Program-made: the position numbers and the translations under genes | Shown: piece by piece, positions 47,031 to 58,699 of the stretch | Layout of the letters: each line of letters begins with the position of its first letter | How positions within the stretch are numbered: the first letter of the stretch is position 1 | Assembly (NCBI GenBank): GCA_963971575.1 | Contig: OZ020611.1 | Location: 201,362,419-201,426,418, forward strand | Direction: 5' to 3' | DNA: 64,000 nt | From: Liopterus haemorrhoidalis | Lineage: Eukaryota; Arthropoda; Insecta; Coleoptera; Dytiscidae | Notes under the pieces: model-generated | The model's database searches: none | The model's input: the letters and a program-made list of their open reading frames with translations, nothing else | Told to the model about the DNA's origin: nothing

Positions 47031-47333
47031 ATGGATCTTGAAATATTATTAAATCCAGAATCATCTGATTCAGATTTAGATTTTTCGAGTTCGGATGATG
47101 AAGTTATGAACTGTATTTGCGAGATTTTCAAAATGCCCCAGGATAGAAAAACTGAAAAATTTTGTAGAAACTATTGTCCCAGGATATTCAAAAAAAGAAT
47201 TTGTAAGACATTAGCCATCAAAGAATATAGTATAAATATCAAAACAAATATGCTAGCCATATTCCTGTCAAAAAGTCAAAAACAAAGTACCAACGATTTA
47301 TTTTTTATCTATGGTACCAACTCAAAAAGGTAA
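47031..47333 (+). CDS. Unrecognised 100-codon ORF inside the 46.4-kb TIR element
   Basis: MDLEILLNPESSDSDLDFSS is an acidic Ser-rich start, followed by a Cys- and Lys-rich part (RNYCPRIFKKRICK). Its place inside a TIR element suggests an accessory or transposase-derived peptide. The FKKR segment is only loosely like Harbinger N-termini. No catalytic motif is present. Confidence 0.25.
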   Translation: MDLEILLNPESSDSDLDFSSSDDEVMNCICEIFKMPQDRKTEKFCRNYCPRIFKKRICKTLAIKEYSINIKTNMLAIFLSKSQKQSTNDLFFIYGTNSKR

Positions 47334-47890
47334 ACAAACACAGCCGTAACAAATAATCCGCAAGAGAAGCAGCTGTAACTTTTTGGCAGTAGCGTCATAA
47401 CTGCCGGTAAATTACGACAAATCGAACAGGTTTGCAGTTACTGCGGATCAAAACGAACAGATATTTTTAACGCGGCAGTAAACAGTAACTGCAAATGTGC
47501 AAATCGAACACACCTACTGTATTCTAACGTTTGAACTGACTGTATTATACCAAATATTTGAATTAACTTTTTAAAATATAGAAAAAAATGTTGTGTATAT
47601 ATTGTTAATTTCTATAAGCTATATATTAAAGAAATAAAAGAGAGTAAAATTTGTGATGTATCATATTTCGTTGGTATATATCTGTTGAGAAATGTGCTAG
47701 TGTGTAGCGGGCTTTGGGATGAAACACTGATCTGTGATCCCAGCCATTGAGGTGCATGGTGCACTACCGGCGTTTGCTTGCCGCCTGCACCATGCCACGC
47801 TCTCTTTCCCATCATTTACAACAGCTGCTGCATTTTAAGCCGCTCTGTTCTTCGAGGAACACGTTGAGTCACGTCATAACATTCATATGA

Positions 47891-48009
47891 GGTTTGTTCG
47901 TTTGTGTTGCACCAAACTTGTCCAGGACAAGAGAAGCTGACGTCACAGTGTAAGATAGCATAGCTGTGGTGTAGTTCAGTGTAGATTGGGCAACACAAAC
48001 GAACACGCC
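47891..48009. mobile_element. 119-bp MITE with (G)TTCGTTTGTGTTGC ends
   Basis: GGTTTGTTCGTTTGTGTTGC on the left pairs with GCAACACAAACGAACACGCC on the right (two mismatches). No certain duplication was found. Confidence 0.65.
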
Positions 48010-48189
48010 TATATACTGTATATCAAAATTATCAGTTACACACTAATTAATATAAATTTTAGGAGTGTTTGTTGATTTTTAGAGTTTCGTTGATATAACA
48101 ATAACCTTTAAGCTGCTCTATTTCATCCACAGCTCTAAATTTAATAGACTATTGAGAATTGATACGCTTGAATACGCTGTCTGTTGGGC

Positions 48190-49790
48190 AAATATTGTAC
48201 TAGACACTCTAGTACTGTTTGAACTTATTACGTATGTTTTAGTGTTGAATTTTTGTTAGAATGTCGACAGAAGATGTGAAAAACTATAAAAACAGAATAT
48301 ATTGTAGTGTTTTTGGCTGTAACAAATAGCCATATTGCCTTGGATCACAGCGCCGCCACCGGTAATGTCACTTCTCAATACTCTATGAGTTGTTGAAAAT
48401 TTTGAAATCTTCAAAAATCCTATCTCGAGAACGGTAGAAGATTAAGACCTACGGATTGATTTTTTAAAATTGTTTTTTTAAGTTGTCAAAAAATTGGGAC
48501 CTTATGAGCCCTGCCCATTTTTGATTAAAATTGTTTTGAAATAGGGGAATTTTACAAAAATAATTATATTTGCGTATCTGTATCTTAAAAACTATAATAT
48601 GTAGATACCTGCGGTTGGAATTTTTATAATCCTAATGGCCTTAGAGCATATTTTGAAAAACGCATTTTTTTGAAAAATTTTGACGATTTTAACTTTTTTT
48701 TTTTAAACTTCAAAAAATTCTGTCTTGAAAACGGTAAAAGATAGAGACCTGCGGTTTAAAATTTTGAAACCTTTGTTCCTTGTTTCGCGTAGAAAAAATA
48801 ATAGTAATAATAAAACAAGGCCTTAAACACCCAATTTTTTAAATTTATTTGACTGGTTAAAGGGCAATTTTACGTTTTTTTCGATTTTTGACCATTTTAA
48901 AAGGTTTTGTTTGACGATTTGTATTTATTGTAAATGTAGGGTTATTAAGGCCCCAATTATTTCCTAGACTAAGCAATATACGAATATTTGAAAACTTCAT
49001 ACCGCGGTTCTCTATATTTTATTGTTCTTAAGTTAGAATTATTTGAAAATTAAAAAAAAAAATGACAAATTAAAAATTTCTAGTTAAAAGTTGCTTTAAA
49101 ATGTGTCCTAAGGTCCTTTAAAACCTCAGGATTTAAAAAATTTCAACCGCAGGTTTCTATCTCATGTAGATTTTGAAAAAGGTGTTAAGTATGGAGAGCC
49201 CTATTTTTTATTCAGGTAGAAAAAAGTCTGTAGATTTCAAAAATTCAAACCGCAGGTCCCTATATTTTATTGTACCAGAGCAAGAATTTTATAAAATTAA
49301 AAAAAAATTAATTATTAAAAATTTTACAAAGAAATTTGTTTGTCTGTTGTTTTATAATTTGTCCTGAGGTCATTTAGTACCTCTGGATTTTAATATATCC
49401 AACCGCAGGTTCTTATCTCATGTAGTTTTTGAGATACGGTCTTTCGAAAATAAAATATTTACAAATTTTGAAAACTACAGAGATCCGTTAACTCATGAGA
49501 GCTTGAATTTTTATTTAGGTAGATAAAAGTCTAGAATCAAAAAATTCAAACTGTAGGTTTCTATCTCTAATCGTTCAACAACAGAATTATCTCTCTATTA
49601 AATTTGGACTTAATATTAACTTTACCTCCATTTTTCTTGGAATAAGTAAAAAAAACTGCCTATTTTTGTCCTTTCTTAAATTACAGCCAAAAATACTACA
49701 ATTTGTTCTGTTTACAACACTGTAACAAAAATTCAACAGTAACGTATACGTAACAATTTAAAACTGTATTGCAGTTATTTAGTGCACTAA
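48190..49790. repeat. Large foldback of about 1.6 kb with internal inverted motif array
   Basis: The outer arms include TTGAATTTTTGTTA and GTAGTGTTTTTGGCTGTAA near 48243-48325. The inverted matches lie near 49675-49740 (TTACAGCCAAAAATACTAC, TAACAAAAATTCAAC). Inside, GAGACCTGCGGTT-like motifs occur in the left half (near 48441, 48607, 48748). Their complements AACCGCAGGTTTCTATCTC occur in the right half (near 49147, 49250, 49400, 49551). No coding capacity. Confidence 0.75.
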
Positions 49791-50563
49791 TTTGGCCACC
49801 AGTTAACCTATTAGAGCGTGTCATTTCTTAATATATTTTCTCCCGGTGTTAAAATTAATAAGAATTTCAAATAGACCGTCGAGCACCGTGACCTTTTTCT
49901 CAGGGGTGACTCAGAAGCCAAAATTTTCTTTTCACAGGGGTCACGTATATTTATTGTTCAATTACTGTGCCCAAATAAAAAAATGTGCCCAAAAATGGTG
50001 TATTATGCAGGGATGGGGAGTCGGAGTCGGAGTCGGAGTCGGGAGTCGGGAGTCGAGGAGTCGAAGCTTTTTGGAGGAGTCGGAGTCAGAGTCGGGAATC
50101 GGAAAAAGTTATCGACTCCCGACTCTTTGACTACAATATTTATCAAGGATGAGAACAATCCGAAAGCGAAAGCAAATTACCATACTACCAGAATTTGTTA
50201 AAGAATGGGAACAGGAACGACATTTTTTCTCTGTTTATGAACGAAAATGAAATTAAAAATATTCAGTTCCGGTTTCCTTCATGCTTTTCAGTTAAAAATT
50301 TAGTTAATTTTTCGTAATATCTAATTTTTCTTTTTTTGTATACTTTGTTTATTATGTTAAAACGAAACTAAACTGGATTTTTATTTTCTCAAGTTGTAAC
50401 GGGCTTTGTGATTATTTTATATTTCATGTTGGCAGCTAAAATCTATATGTCAAAAGAAAAAAGTGACATGTTATGAAAAATAAAGTACAGTCTGTTCCAA
50501 ACGATTAAGCGGAACTAACTGGAATTTTCATTTTTGTAAGTTGTCATTAGCTATTTTTTTATT

Positions 50564-50610
50564 AGGGTTTTGTAGGTATGACCAAAAAACCCTTATACCG
50601 TCATTTTGTC

Positions 50611-50708
<98 letters not shown>

Positions 50709-51748
50709 TCGGTAAAAATTGTAGCCAAACGGCTAAAGCTAGAGAGTTGAAATTTGGCATGCTTATACAACTCTTTGACCCGCACATACGAAAAATACTA
50801 AAACATCTAAAAAACATATCCCCCTAAAAATATAAACAAATATGTGCTCACCGAAAAAAAAAATATTTTTTTAAAATTCTGAGTAGGGTATCAAATGAAA
50901 GCCCTTGGTACGTGGATTAACGATCAAATTTTTATTTTCGCAAAATAAATTATTTTGAAGCGATTTTTGCCAAAATTGTGCAAAAAAAATTTTGTCCCAC
51001 ACCCTGTAGCCCAGATGGTTTAAACTAAAAATCTGAAAAAATTCTAAGTAATGTACATTGGTGTGAACCGGAATAGTACAACAGGAATTTTTGATCAGAT
51101 TATGTTTTTGGAAAAAAAAGCAGTTTTTGTGTTTTTTTGCTAATAATGTTGAAAACTTATAGTTATATAACACACTAAAGTATAACGTGTGTCTTGGTGC
51201 AATGGTGACGGTACTAGCGTTCTGACCGAGAAAATGAGTGTTCAAATCCTCCGAGAAGAGACAAGATTATTTTTTATTTTTTTTTTTTTTGCATTTTTAT
51301 TTTGTTTAAATTATTTTTTCCAAATTCTAGTTATATTTTAGCAAACGTTGCATTTAATTTTTAAAAGCGTAAATTTAATAACCAGTGGAAATTGTTGAAA
51401 TTATAATTTAATTCTGTTTGAATGTACACGAAATCAAAGGGAGGAGCTATGACTAGAAACAACCAATCAAACCATTTGGCGCAATTTGAAGCCATTTGGC
51501 GCAATTTTCAAAATCTTAATGAACCTTGCTATATAAAAAAAAAAATACTGCACATATTAAGAAACCTAAATAATGGTATTAGGCACTCGAATTAAAAGTA
51601 ACATAAAAATATTTTAACATAAAATTTGTTTTTAAAGCTCTTAGATTAAGAGATGATAAATTATTTTTAAAATATTGTTCATTTTACAGTGAATACTACA
51701 AAGCAAAATATGTCCTACATACTCAGCATTCCGCCTTCACTTAATATT
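50564..51748 (+). repeat. Family R copy g, long GTCT array, 3' truncated
   Basis: AGGGTTTTGTAGGTATGACC, then (GTCT)n of about 100 bp (50612-50708). The cassette at 51190-51257 has TTGGTGCAATGG and GTGTTCAAATCC, tRNA-like boxes A and B. The copy stops at about 51748 before the terminal hairpin. Confidence 0.88.
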
Positions 51749-52342
51749 TTTAGATTATATATCTATCTAAGAGGAATTTATGGCGCATAGTTTGTACTAG
51801 CAGAGGTTCCGGTACTTCCTTCGGGATTTAGTCGAATTTACCTTGGGCGATCGCTCATAGCTCACAAATATGAATTTTATAAAACTAAAAATGTATTAAA
51901 TACAAATGTTTATTCCCTTATGTTCTGTTATACACATGTTTTATGTTAATTCAATAATAAGGACTTCCTTAACTTTCTAAATATTCATGCAATGGAAAAA
52001 ATACATTGTTTTGTTATATTTAGGGCATTTACAATAAATAAATATTTATTGGCTGGTAACTGGGATTCCGTTTTTAGTAATAAATTAGTTTAGTGTGATA
52101 ACTTGGCGCATTACATAGTAGCGCTGCAGGAGCCATGTTGCCAACTCTTAATAATCTTTTTGTTATTTTTATTAACAATTAACACGAAAATTTTTAAATA
52201 TGTATTTCTTTTAGAATTAATTTATAGATATATAATAAATATTATATGTACATAAATAGTTATAATTTTTTTTGTTTTTAATACAATGAATAACTAAAAA
52301 TCGAAAACCGTTTAATTGACAACGCTGTATAGGAATAAAGCG

Positions 52343-53528
52343 ATGAGAGGATAAATCTGACGCTCGATTGACACATATACGCATGCGTTCAGTGTAGCGG
52401 GAAACGAGGATGAAACCAAGAAACCACTGTTGTGTTTACGTGTACTTATATGCAGCGCACACATTTTAAATAAATTGAAAATATCTGTGATGTGATTAAT
52501 TTGCAATAAAATATTTTCAAAACAATATAATTTAAATGTCCATTTAAAAAGTACTCATAAGATAAACTTTAATGGTAATCGACGAATATGGCGAGGGGTT
52601 TCCTGCATCATGTATGTTTGCAAATAGGCAGGACACTACTGTTCATGATTTTTTTTTCGTAAAATTTTTAAAAAAATTGGTTTAATAAATTTCAATGATT
52701 TTATGTCTGACATAAATGAAGTGTTTTACAATGCCTGGTGTGCAGTGATGGGCACCAAACTTTAAAAACTTTACAAATAACCCTTGATATATAAATACCC
52801 TTGATGTATAAATCAAAATTTATAGAAATGGTACCAAAAGCAATAGTTTTTTACCTTCGGACAATGACATGAAAATATTTGGTGAATATTTTTTCACAAA
52901 TTATTATGAGAAGCCCAATCTTTGGGCTTATACTTATAGAAAATGTTTAGAAATTAACAAAGAAAATAAAAAACTGAAACACCAACTAGATACGACAAAA
53001 TTTGAACCAAGTAATAAAAAAATTAATAAACAAATTTCTATATTTAGTACCAGGAAAAAAATTAAGAAGTCGCATATTTAAAAAAACCGACAACGCAAGA
53101 GGAAGAAAATATTATTGAAAAAATGCAGAAGTAACTTTTTTTTGTCTTAACTGTGTGAGTAGTAACACACACACACACACACACGTGTAATTTCATTCAT
53201 TTTATCTCCTTTGTATTTATTTAAGCAAATTATAATTTAAGAATGAATTATTTGTTGCTTAACAATAATTTTATGACTATCGACAACACTGTGATATTTG
53301 TTCCTTTTGTTTTTTCTTGTTTTGTATTATTGTTCATATTAGCTACGTGCTGTTCTATTAAATAAATAAATAATAAATTGATAATTATTATTGTCTTATT
53401 ATTGATGTATTAATGATAATCTTAAATATATCCACAATAAATCAGAATATTATATTTTTAATCTCCGCTCAAGATCATTTTGAAGCATGCGCACATGTGT
53501 CAATCGAGCGTCAGATTTATCCTCTCAT
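52343..53528. mobile_element. Mutator-type element with 9-bp duplication AATAAAGCG
   Basis: Inverted ends ATGAGAGGATAAATCTGACG continue through CTCGATTGACAC (over 30 bp). AATAAAGCG is repeated exactly at 52334-52342 and 53529-53537. A 9-bp duplication with long TIRs fits MULEs. An internal (AC)n run lies near 53168-53184. Confidence 0.85.
52869..53081 (+). pseudogene. Possible MULE transposase C-terminal fragment
   Basis: The reading YFFTNYYEKPNLWAYTYRK resembles the (Y/F)..YY...R..WA.C(Y/H)R block near the end of insect MULE transposases. It is followed by Lys/Asn-rich residues. It lies inside the Mutator-type element with stops upstream. The assignment is weak. Confidence 0.3.
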
Positions 53529-53766
53529 AATAAAGCGCTCACGTGATACAAGCACACAAAAATTTGTTAACATATGCATTCTACTGTTGGCTGTAATCAC
53601 ATCACAACTTTGTTTCGTGCAAATAGTTTTATCTTATTCCTTAATTGATCTTTTTGGCATTACTTTTGGTATTGTTTGGTATTATTGTTTATTTGGTATA
53701 ATTGATTCTGCTTCTGGATTACGTTATAATTTTTTTTACGGTATTATTTTGTTTGTGTGGTATAAT

Positions 53767-53985
53767 TAGGGTGACCAGACGTACTCTTTTTTAGAGTATT
53801 ATACTCTTTTTTTTGAGTAATATATTCTATACTCTTACTTTTTATATAAAAAAAAACTTTTTTTTGCTCATTACTTCTATTTTGGGAGTGAAGACCTTTT
53901 TTTTTGCTCGTCACTAGTATTTTTGAGTGAGGGCCTCTGTTTTTTGCTCATCACTTGTATTTTTGGAGTGTGACCTTTGTTTTTT
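53767..53985 (+). mobile_element. Truncated hAT MITE (TAGGGTGACCAGACG end) with minisatellite
   Basis: The left end and ACTCTTTT runs match the MITE at 46685. Three minisatellite units follow, and the element then runs directly into family R copy h. Its right end was not found. Confidence 0.7.
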
Positions 53986-55203
53986 AGGGTTTTGTGGGTA
54001 TGACCAAAAAACCCTTATACCGTCATTTTGTCGTCTGTCTGTCTGTCTGTCTGTCTGTCTGTTCGGTAAAAATTGTAGCCAAACGGCTAAACCTAGAAAG
54101 TTAAAATTTGGCATGCTTATACAACTCGTTGACCCGCACATAGGAAAAATACCAAAACATCTAAAAAACATATCCCCCTAAAAATATAAACAAATATGTG
54201 CTCATCGAAAAAAAATATATTTTTTTAAAATTCTGAGCAGGGTATCAAATGAAAGCCCTTAGTATGTGGATTAACGATCAAAATTTTATTTTTGCAAAAT
54301 AAATTATTTAGACATTATTTCTGCCAAATTTGTTCAAAAAAAATTTTGTCCCACACCTGTAGCCCAGATGGTTTAAACTAAAAATCTGAAAAAATTCTAA
54401 GTAATGTACATTTATGTGAACCGGAATAGTTCAACAGGAATTTTTGATCAGATTATGTTTTCGGAAAATAGCGCATTTTTTGTGTTTTTTGCGTAACCAT
54501 GTAAAATATTTAATGATATTATGTAGCACAGTAGATAGAGCGCTTCGATGGTGTAATGGTTACTATACAAGCGTTCTAATCTGCAAACTCGAGTTCAAAT
54601 CGGCCGCGAGGCTATTCATTTTTTCTGTTTTTTTTTTTGCATTTTTATTTTGTTTAAATTACTTTTTCAATATTCTAGTTATATTTGGGCAAATATTGCA
54701 TTTAATTTTTAAAAGCGTAAATTTAATAACCAGTGCAAATTGTTGAAATTGATTACTATTGGACTTACAACCAAGTAACTTAAAATATAACTATAAATGT
54801 ATAATACCATGGATACAAGTTAAAAAAAATTAAATATATAAAATATATGTTATGTCATGTGTTATAATGTCTGTATCATATTAGTGCCTAAATATATTAC
54901 TGCTATACTGCTATTTATATTCCTACAAATAGACGAAAACAGAAGGGCGGAGCTTATGACTAAAACAACCAATGGAAGCCATAGGCGCAATTTTCAAAAT
55001 CTTATTAAACCTTGTTATATAAAAAAATACTGCACTAATTTAGAAACCTACATAATGGTATTAGGCATTCGAATTAAAATTAACAAAAAATATATATTTT
55101 AATATAAAATTAGTTTTGGCATCCCAAATAATCATCATTCACTTACTAAATACCTGCAAAACCCTGAAATGTGTGAAAATTCACACTTCACATCAATTTT
55201 TTT
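53986..55203 (+). repeat. Family R copy h, short GTCT array, distinct tRNA-like cassette
   Basis: AGGGTTTTGTGGGTATGACC, a (GTCT)n of about 28 bp, GTAGCCAAACGGC, and the terminal GTGTGAAAATTCACAC hairpin. The cassette (about 54523-54612) holds TAGCACAGTAGATAGAGCGC and then ATGGTGTAATGGTTA..GAGTTCAAATC. A 170-bp unrelated piece (about 54760-54930) interrupts the 3' half. Confidence 0.87.
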
Positions 55204-55764
55204 ATATATTGAAGTTGGCTTTTTCTGAACAAAATTATCAAAAGCTTCAATCAAACGGTAAAAGTAACTAGTATTGAAAATCTAGTTCCGCCTAAACCAA
55301 AGGAACAGACTTTATATAAAATACAAAACAATTTTTTTTTTAAAACTAATATATTTGAAAATTTGTATTAAAAATGACTCAATAGTCAAGATGAAATGAA
55401 AATGACATTTTATAAAAACAGCTCACCCCAACCCAAGATATTTAATGTAAGTATAGTCTGTTTGCTTGGTTTAAGCGGAATTAGATATCGAAATCTACTA
55501 ACTTTTAAGGATTGAATGAAGCTTTGTATCATTTTGTTTAACAAAAGCCCACTTTGATAGTTAAAAAGTAAACTCGTGATAAATTGAGAAAATAAAAATT
55601 CCATTTAGTTCCGCTTAAACATTTGGAATAGACTTTACAATTTACCAGTGAAAGGAGTCGGGAGTCGGAGTCGGAGTCGGAGTCGATTTTCAAAAATACC
55701 GACTCCGGAGTCGAGAGTCGGGAGTCGATAATTTTTCTGTCGACTCCCCATCCCTGGTATTATG

Positions 55765-56448
55765 TATGTTTAGAGGGGGCGGGTTCAAGTCTGTGAAGTC
55801 CCCCTCTTGGGTGAGCCCTTGAGTAGAGTTATGTGTAATTTAATGTAGCGAATCCAAGTAAAACGGTTTGTTTTTCGAAACGAACAAAAAGGTGACTTAC
55901 ACCACTTTGGCTTTGACTCCCTCATATATTAAAATTGATCATGATTCAACTGACCTAATGCATTCAAATGTTTAGATAAGTATTGTGTGAATCCGTAGGA
56001 ATAATCAAGAATCATGGTTTTAATAAGTTAAACAAGTTAACACCCGTCCTCATGCTACAAAATCTTTTAAGAAAAGTATAATTGTTCGAAATGCATGAAA
56101 TCGCCTGTCACGTCAACAACGGTCTGTCAATGACTTGTACAAAATTATTCACAAAATGTTTAGTTTGTTCTAGGAAATATGTCAGGTACTGATAATGTAA
56201 CAACAAAGCTGCTATTATTTCCCATTTAACCTTTGACATGATAGTTTGAGTATACTCGACACGTATATCTCATTGTATAAATTGCCATTTGAACTTTCAG
56301 ATACGTGTAGTTTTGTTCACAAACTGCGAATTGCAAAAGCAACTCATGCCAAATTCTACAGATATTCAGCAGTAGTTCTTTCTTCTTATTTATTACGAAT
56401 ACATAAAGATCTGTGTATTGCACATTATAGAAGATAGATATCTGTATA
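55765..56448. other. Interval without recognised features
   Basis: No supported gene or element. Confidence 0.4.
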
Positions 56449-56660
56449 CAGAGCCGTAACTGGCTTTTCATGTGCCTTGTGAAAGGTTTTAGTTTTGAGC
56501 CCAGGGCCGGGCTGATTAAATTTGTTCTAAGAAAGCAAATACACAGGCTGAAAATATGAAATTCACAGTCTGACTTGGGTTAATTTGACAATTTTCCGGC
56601 CATCTTTCGTTCTGGGCCCTGTGCCTGTGCACCTGTTACACCTACCTAGTTACCGCACTG
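56449..56660. mobile_element. hAT-like MITE (CAGAGCCGTAACT / AGTTACCGCACTG ends)
   Basis: Inverted ends match at 11 of 13. The flanks agree at only 5 of 8, so the duplication is decayed. 212 bp, no ORF. Confidence 0.55.
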
Positions 56661-56933
56661 TTTTTATCTGACGCATACCCAGAATTTTTTCTTAGGGGGG
56701 CTCAGTAATTTTTCATGGGATCAGAATTCATTGTTTTTGGGTGCACTCACATTTGATAACAAGACAAATGTGTCTCCAGTCATGAGAAAGGAAATTTTGT
56801 TACAACAAAACGCTCACAGATAAACATAAATACTCAACCTACTTAACAATTATTATTATTATTATTATAGCCCTTTTTTATTTCCGTTATAAATCTATAT
56901 ATTCATTTGTATTGTATCTTAAGATGTATATTA

Positions 56934-57443
56934 ACAGTAGAAATCACCGATGTAACACCTCATTACGATTTTAAAAGTACCGTATATAAGAACTTGAATG
57001 CAGAATGGGAACAAGAGTGGCAAGAAGACAGAGGAAAATTTTATGGACAAATAGAAAATAGTCTAACGAAGAAACCCTGGTTTCACGCTTGTGGAGAAAA
57101 AAGAAATGTAATCACAACTATGTGTAAGATAATATTTGGCCACGCATTTTATCCACAACATTTATATAAAATTGGTGTAATTAAGTCACCGTACTGCCCC
57201 TGCGACAATGAAACTATTGGGACCCTAGATCACATTTTTTTCCATTGCCCAAATTTTAGTAATCAAAGAAAAGATCTTATTATGGAACTGGAAAAAATTA
57301 ATCTAAATCCACCGCATTCTATTATAAATTTATTAAAACATTACAAATCATATATATTTTTGGTCAAATTTATTTTAATTATTATTTATTATCAATTCAA
57401 ATTTAAAAATGTAATTAATTATAATTGTACATATATTATATAA
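56934..57443 (+). pseudogene. LINE ORF2 C-terminus with Cys/His knuckle
   Basis: The element's own reading starts at TVEITDVTPHYDFKS; the upstream ATG is flanking DNA. A Trp-rich helix segment (WEQEWQED) is followed by RNVITTMCKIIFGHAFYPQHL and CPCDNETIGTLDHIFFHCP, the CXC..H..C knuckle found after RNase H or RT in R1/Jockey-type proteins. No stops to 57443, so the copy is fairly young. RT and RNase H are absent through truncation. Confidence 0.8.
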
Positions 57444-57515
57444 AATTTGTAGCTGGCTAATATGATCGAAAGACCAACGTCCAATAAAACAATAAATAAA
57501 AAAATAAAAAAAAAT
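56934..57515 (+). mobile_element. 5'-truncated LINE with a 12-bp duplication
   Basis: AGATGTATATTA is repeated at 56922-56933 and 57516-57527, the second after an A-rich tail (CAATAAATAAAAAAATAAAA type). The copy holds only the ORF2 end and a short 3' UTR. Its tail differs from that of the 41.5-kb LINE, so it is a second family. Confidence 0.9.
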
Positions 57516-57529
57516 AGATGTATATTACA

Positions 57530-58160
57530 TTTCATTAATATGATTTACAATACATGTATTGCTTAAATAGTTACATATACTAATATTCTTAATATCTACT
57601 TGAACTTAATTACATTAAATTCACTTAACAATTACCTACCCGTTAATTATCCGCTACCCGTTAATAGTTAACGGGCAATGGGTTTAAAACGGGTAACGGG
57701 TGATCAAAACTGGAACAAGATAATGGGTCGGGTAACGGGTATCCGGGTATCGATCGTCATTCCTAGTACAAAATAAACCAGAGATCAATATTTATTTATT
57801 TAAAAAGAACCTATATTGAATAGAAATTTTCAATGACATGTGCAGTTGCCAGACTACCTCCAGTCCATTTCCTTTTTTGTTAGAAAATTGTCAAACACAA
57901 AATTGACAACCTGGCGAATGGCGAGTGACTGAACGAATTCAATGCAGGAGCTTATCCGAGTGTTTGAATGTGTAATCGACGTCTTTACGCATCTTCGTGC
58001 ACTTCAAACGGAGGCAAGTGTATCGTCTATATATTCATCTGTCGTTTGTTGAAATATACAGAGCCACCTCGATTGTGAAGAACTGATTCTCGCAACTGTA
58101 GGTGTACGAGAAATGTGTTTATTTTACATTTATCCATCTAGCGTAATGTTGGGACTGACG
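57530..58160. other. Interval with a GGGTA-rich worn repeat
   Basis: About 57630-57770 has many CCCGTTA/CGGGTAACGGG motifs ending in GATCGTCATTCCTA, resembling a hAT-type end without a partner. The rest is unassigned. Confidence 0.35.
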
Positions 58161-58162
58161 AT

Positions 58163-58681
58163 AGGCGTTTGCGATTAGTCAGTCAGATTAATCCGAGCGA
58201 TCTGAGTGTTCCCGATCCGTTCGTAAAGTCAGTCGGAGCATACACATTAGCTTATTTTTAGTCATTCCGATTGATCCGCCCGAGCAATCCGAACGTTTCG
58301 AAGCAATTCGATGATCTGGCAGGATTGCTGGGATTAATGGATTGCTGGTGGTGGGGGTAAGCGCGGGTAAATTGAATCTTACAGCCAATTGGAATGTGTT
58401 AAAAACTTAACTTAATAAAATATACAAAATAAGTGCCATTTGTGATAGAATTCTATTATTAGTAATAAACTCACATTTATAAAACAAAATGCGGTAGTAG
58501 TTGTAATCAACGACAGAAATTTGACAGTTGCAGTGAGCGCCACCGTAACCAGGCGTCACTACTTAACTTTAGACAAATATTGCTTACGAAAATGTTAACA
58601 AAATCTGAGCAATTCGACTAATCTTGTGACGTCACTAGATAAATCTAAGCAATCTTTTGGATTGAATAAACGTAAACGCCT
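58163..58681. mobile_element. PIF/Harbinger-like MITE candidate
   Basis: Left AGGCGTTTGCGATTAGTCAG and the complement of the right end (AGGCGTTTACGTTTATTCAA) share the first 12 bases with one mismatch. Flanks are T/A-rich trinucleotides that do not match exactly. Inner sequence has repeated GATTAATCC and GATTGCT motifs. Confidence 0.45.
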
Positions 58682-58699
58682 TATGATACTTTTCTCTTA

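Larger units (their letters stand above)
46444..47514. mobile_element. TIR element (GGTATGTTCGATTTGCAC ends), invaded by a hAT MITE
   Basis: The left end GGTATGTTCGATTTGCAC and the complement of the right end (GGTGTGTTCGATTTGCAC) differ at one base. TA lies at both borders, and a 3-bp duplication cannot be confirmed. Terminal style suggests PIF/Harbinger. The hAT MITE at 46685-46996 was inserted later. Confidence 0.65.
50008..55756. mobile_element. hAT element with GAGTCG ends, swollen to 5.7 kb by nested insertions
   Basis: CAGGGATGGGGAGTCGG starts at 50008 and CGACTCCCCATCCCTG ends at 55756. GTATTATG flanks exactly at 50000-50007 and 55757-55764. The ends are the same as those of the 1,049-bp sibling at 37015. 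The extra 4.7 kb is made of family R copies g and h, a Mutator-type element, a minisatellite-bearing hAT MITE fragment and other sequence. An element this large still bounded by its original duplication gives a clear nesting order. Confidence 0.88.

Noticed and set aside
54523..54612. A functional tRNA gene on the + strand
   Set aside because: D-arm and T-loop motifs are present, but the anticodon stem fails to pair and D-arm boxes are duplicated.
57630..57770. GGGTAACGGGTA-rich stretch as a telomere-like repeat
   Set aside because: Units are irregular, and the edge CATTCCTA resembles worn hAT ends; there is no TTAGG-type periodicity.
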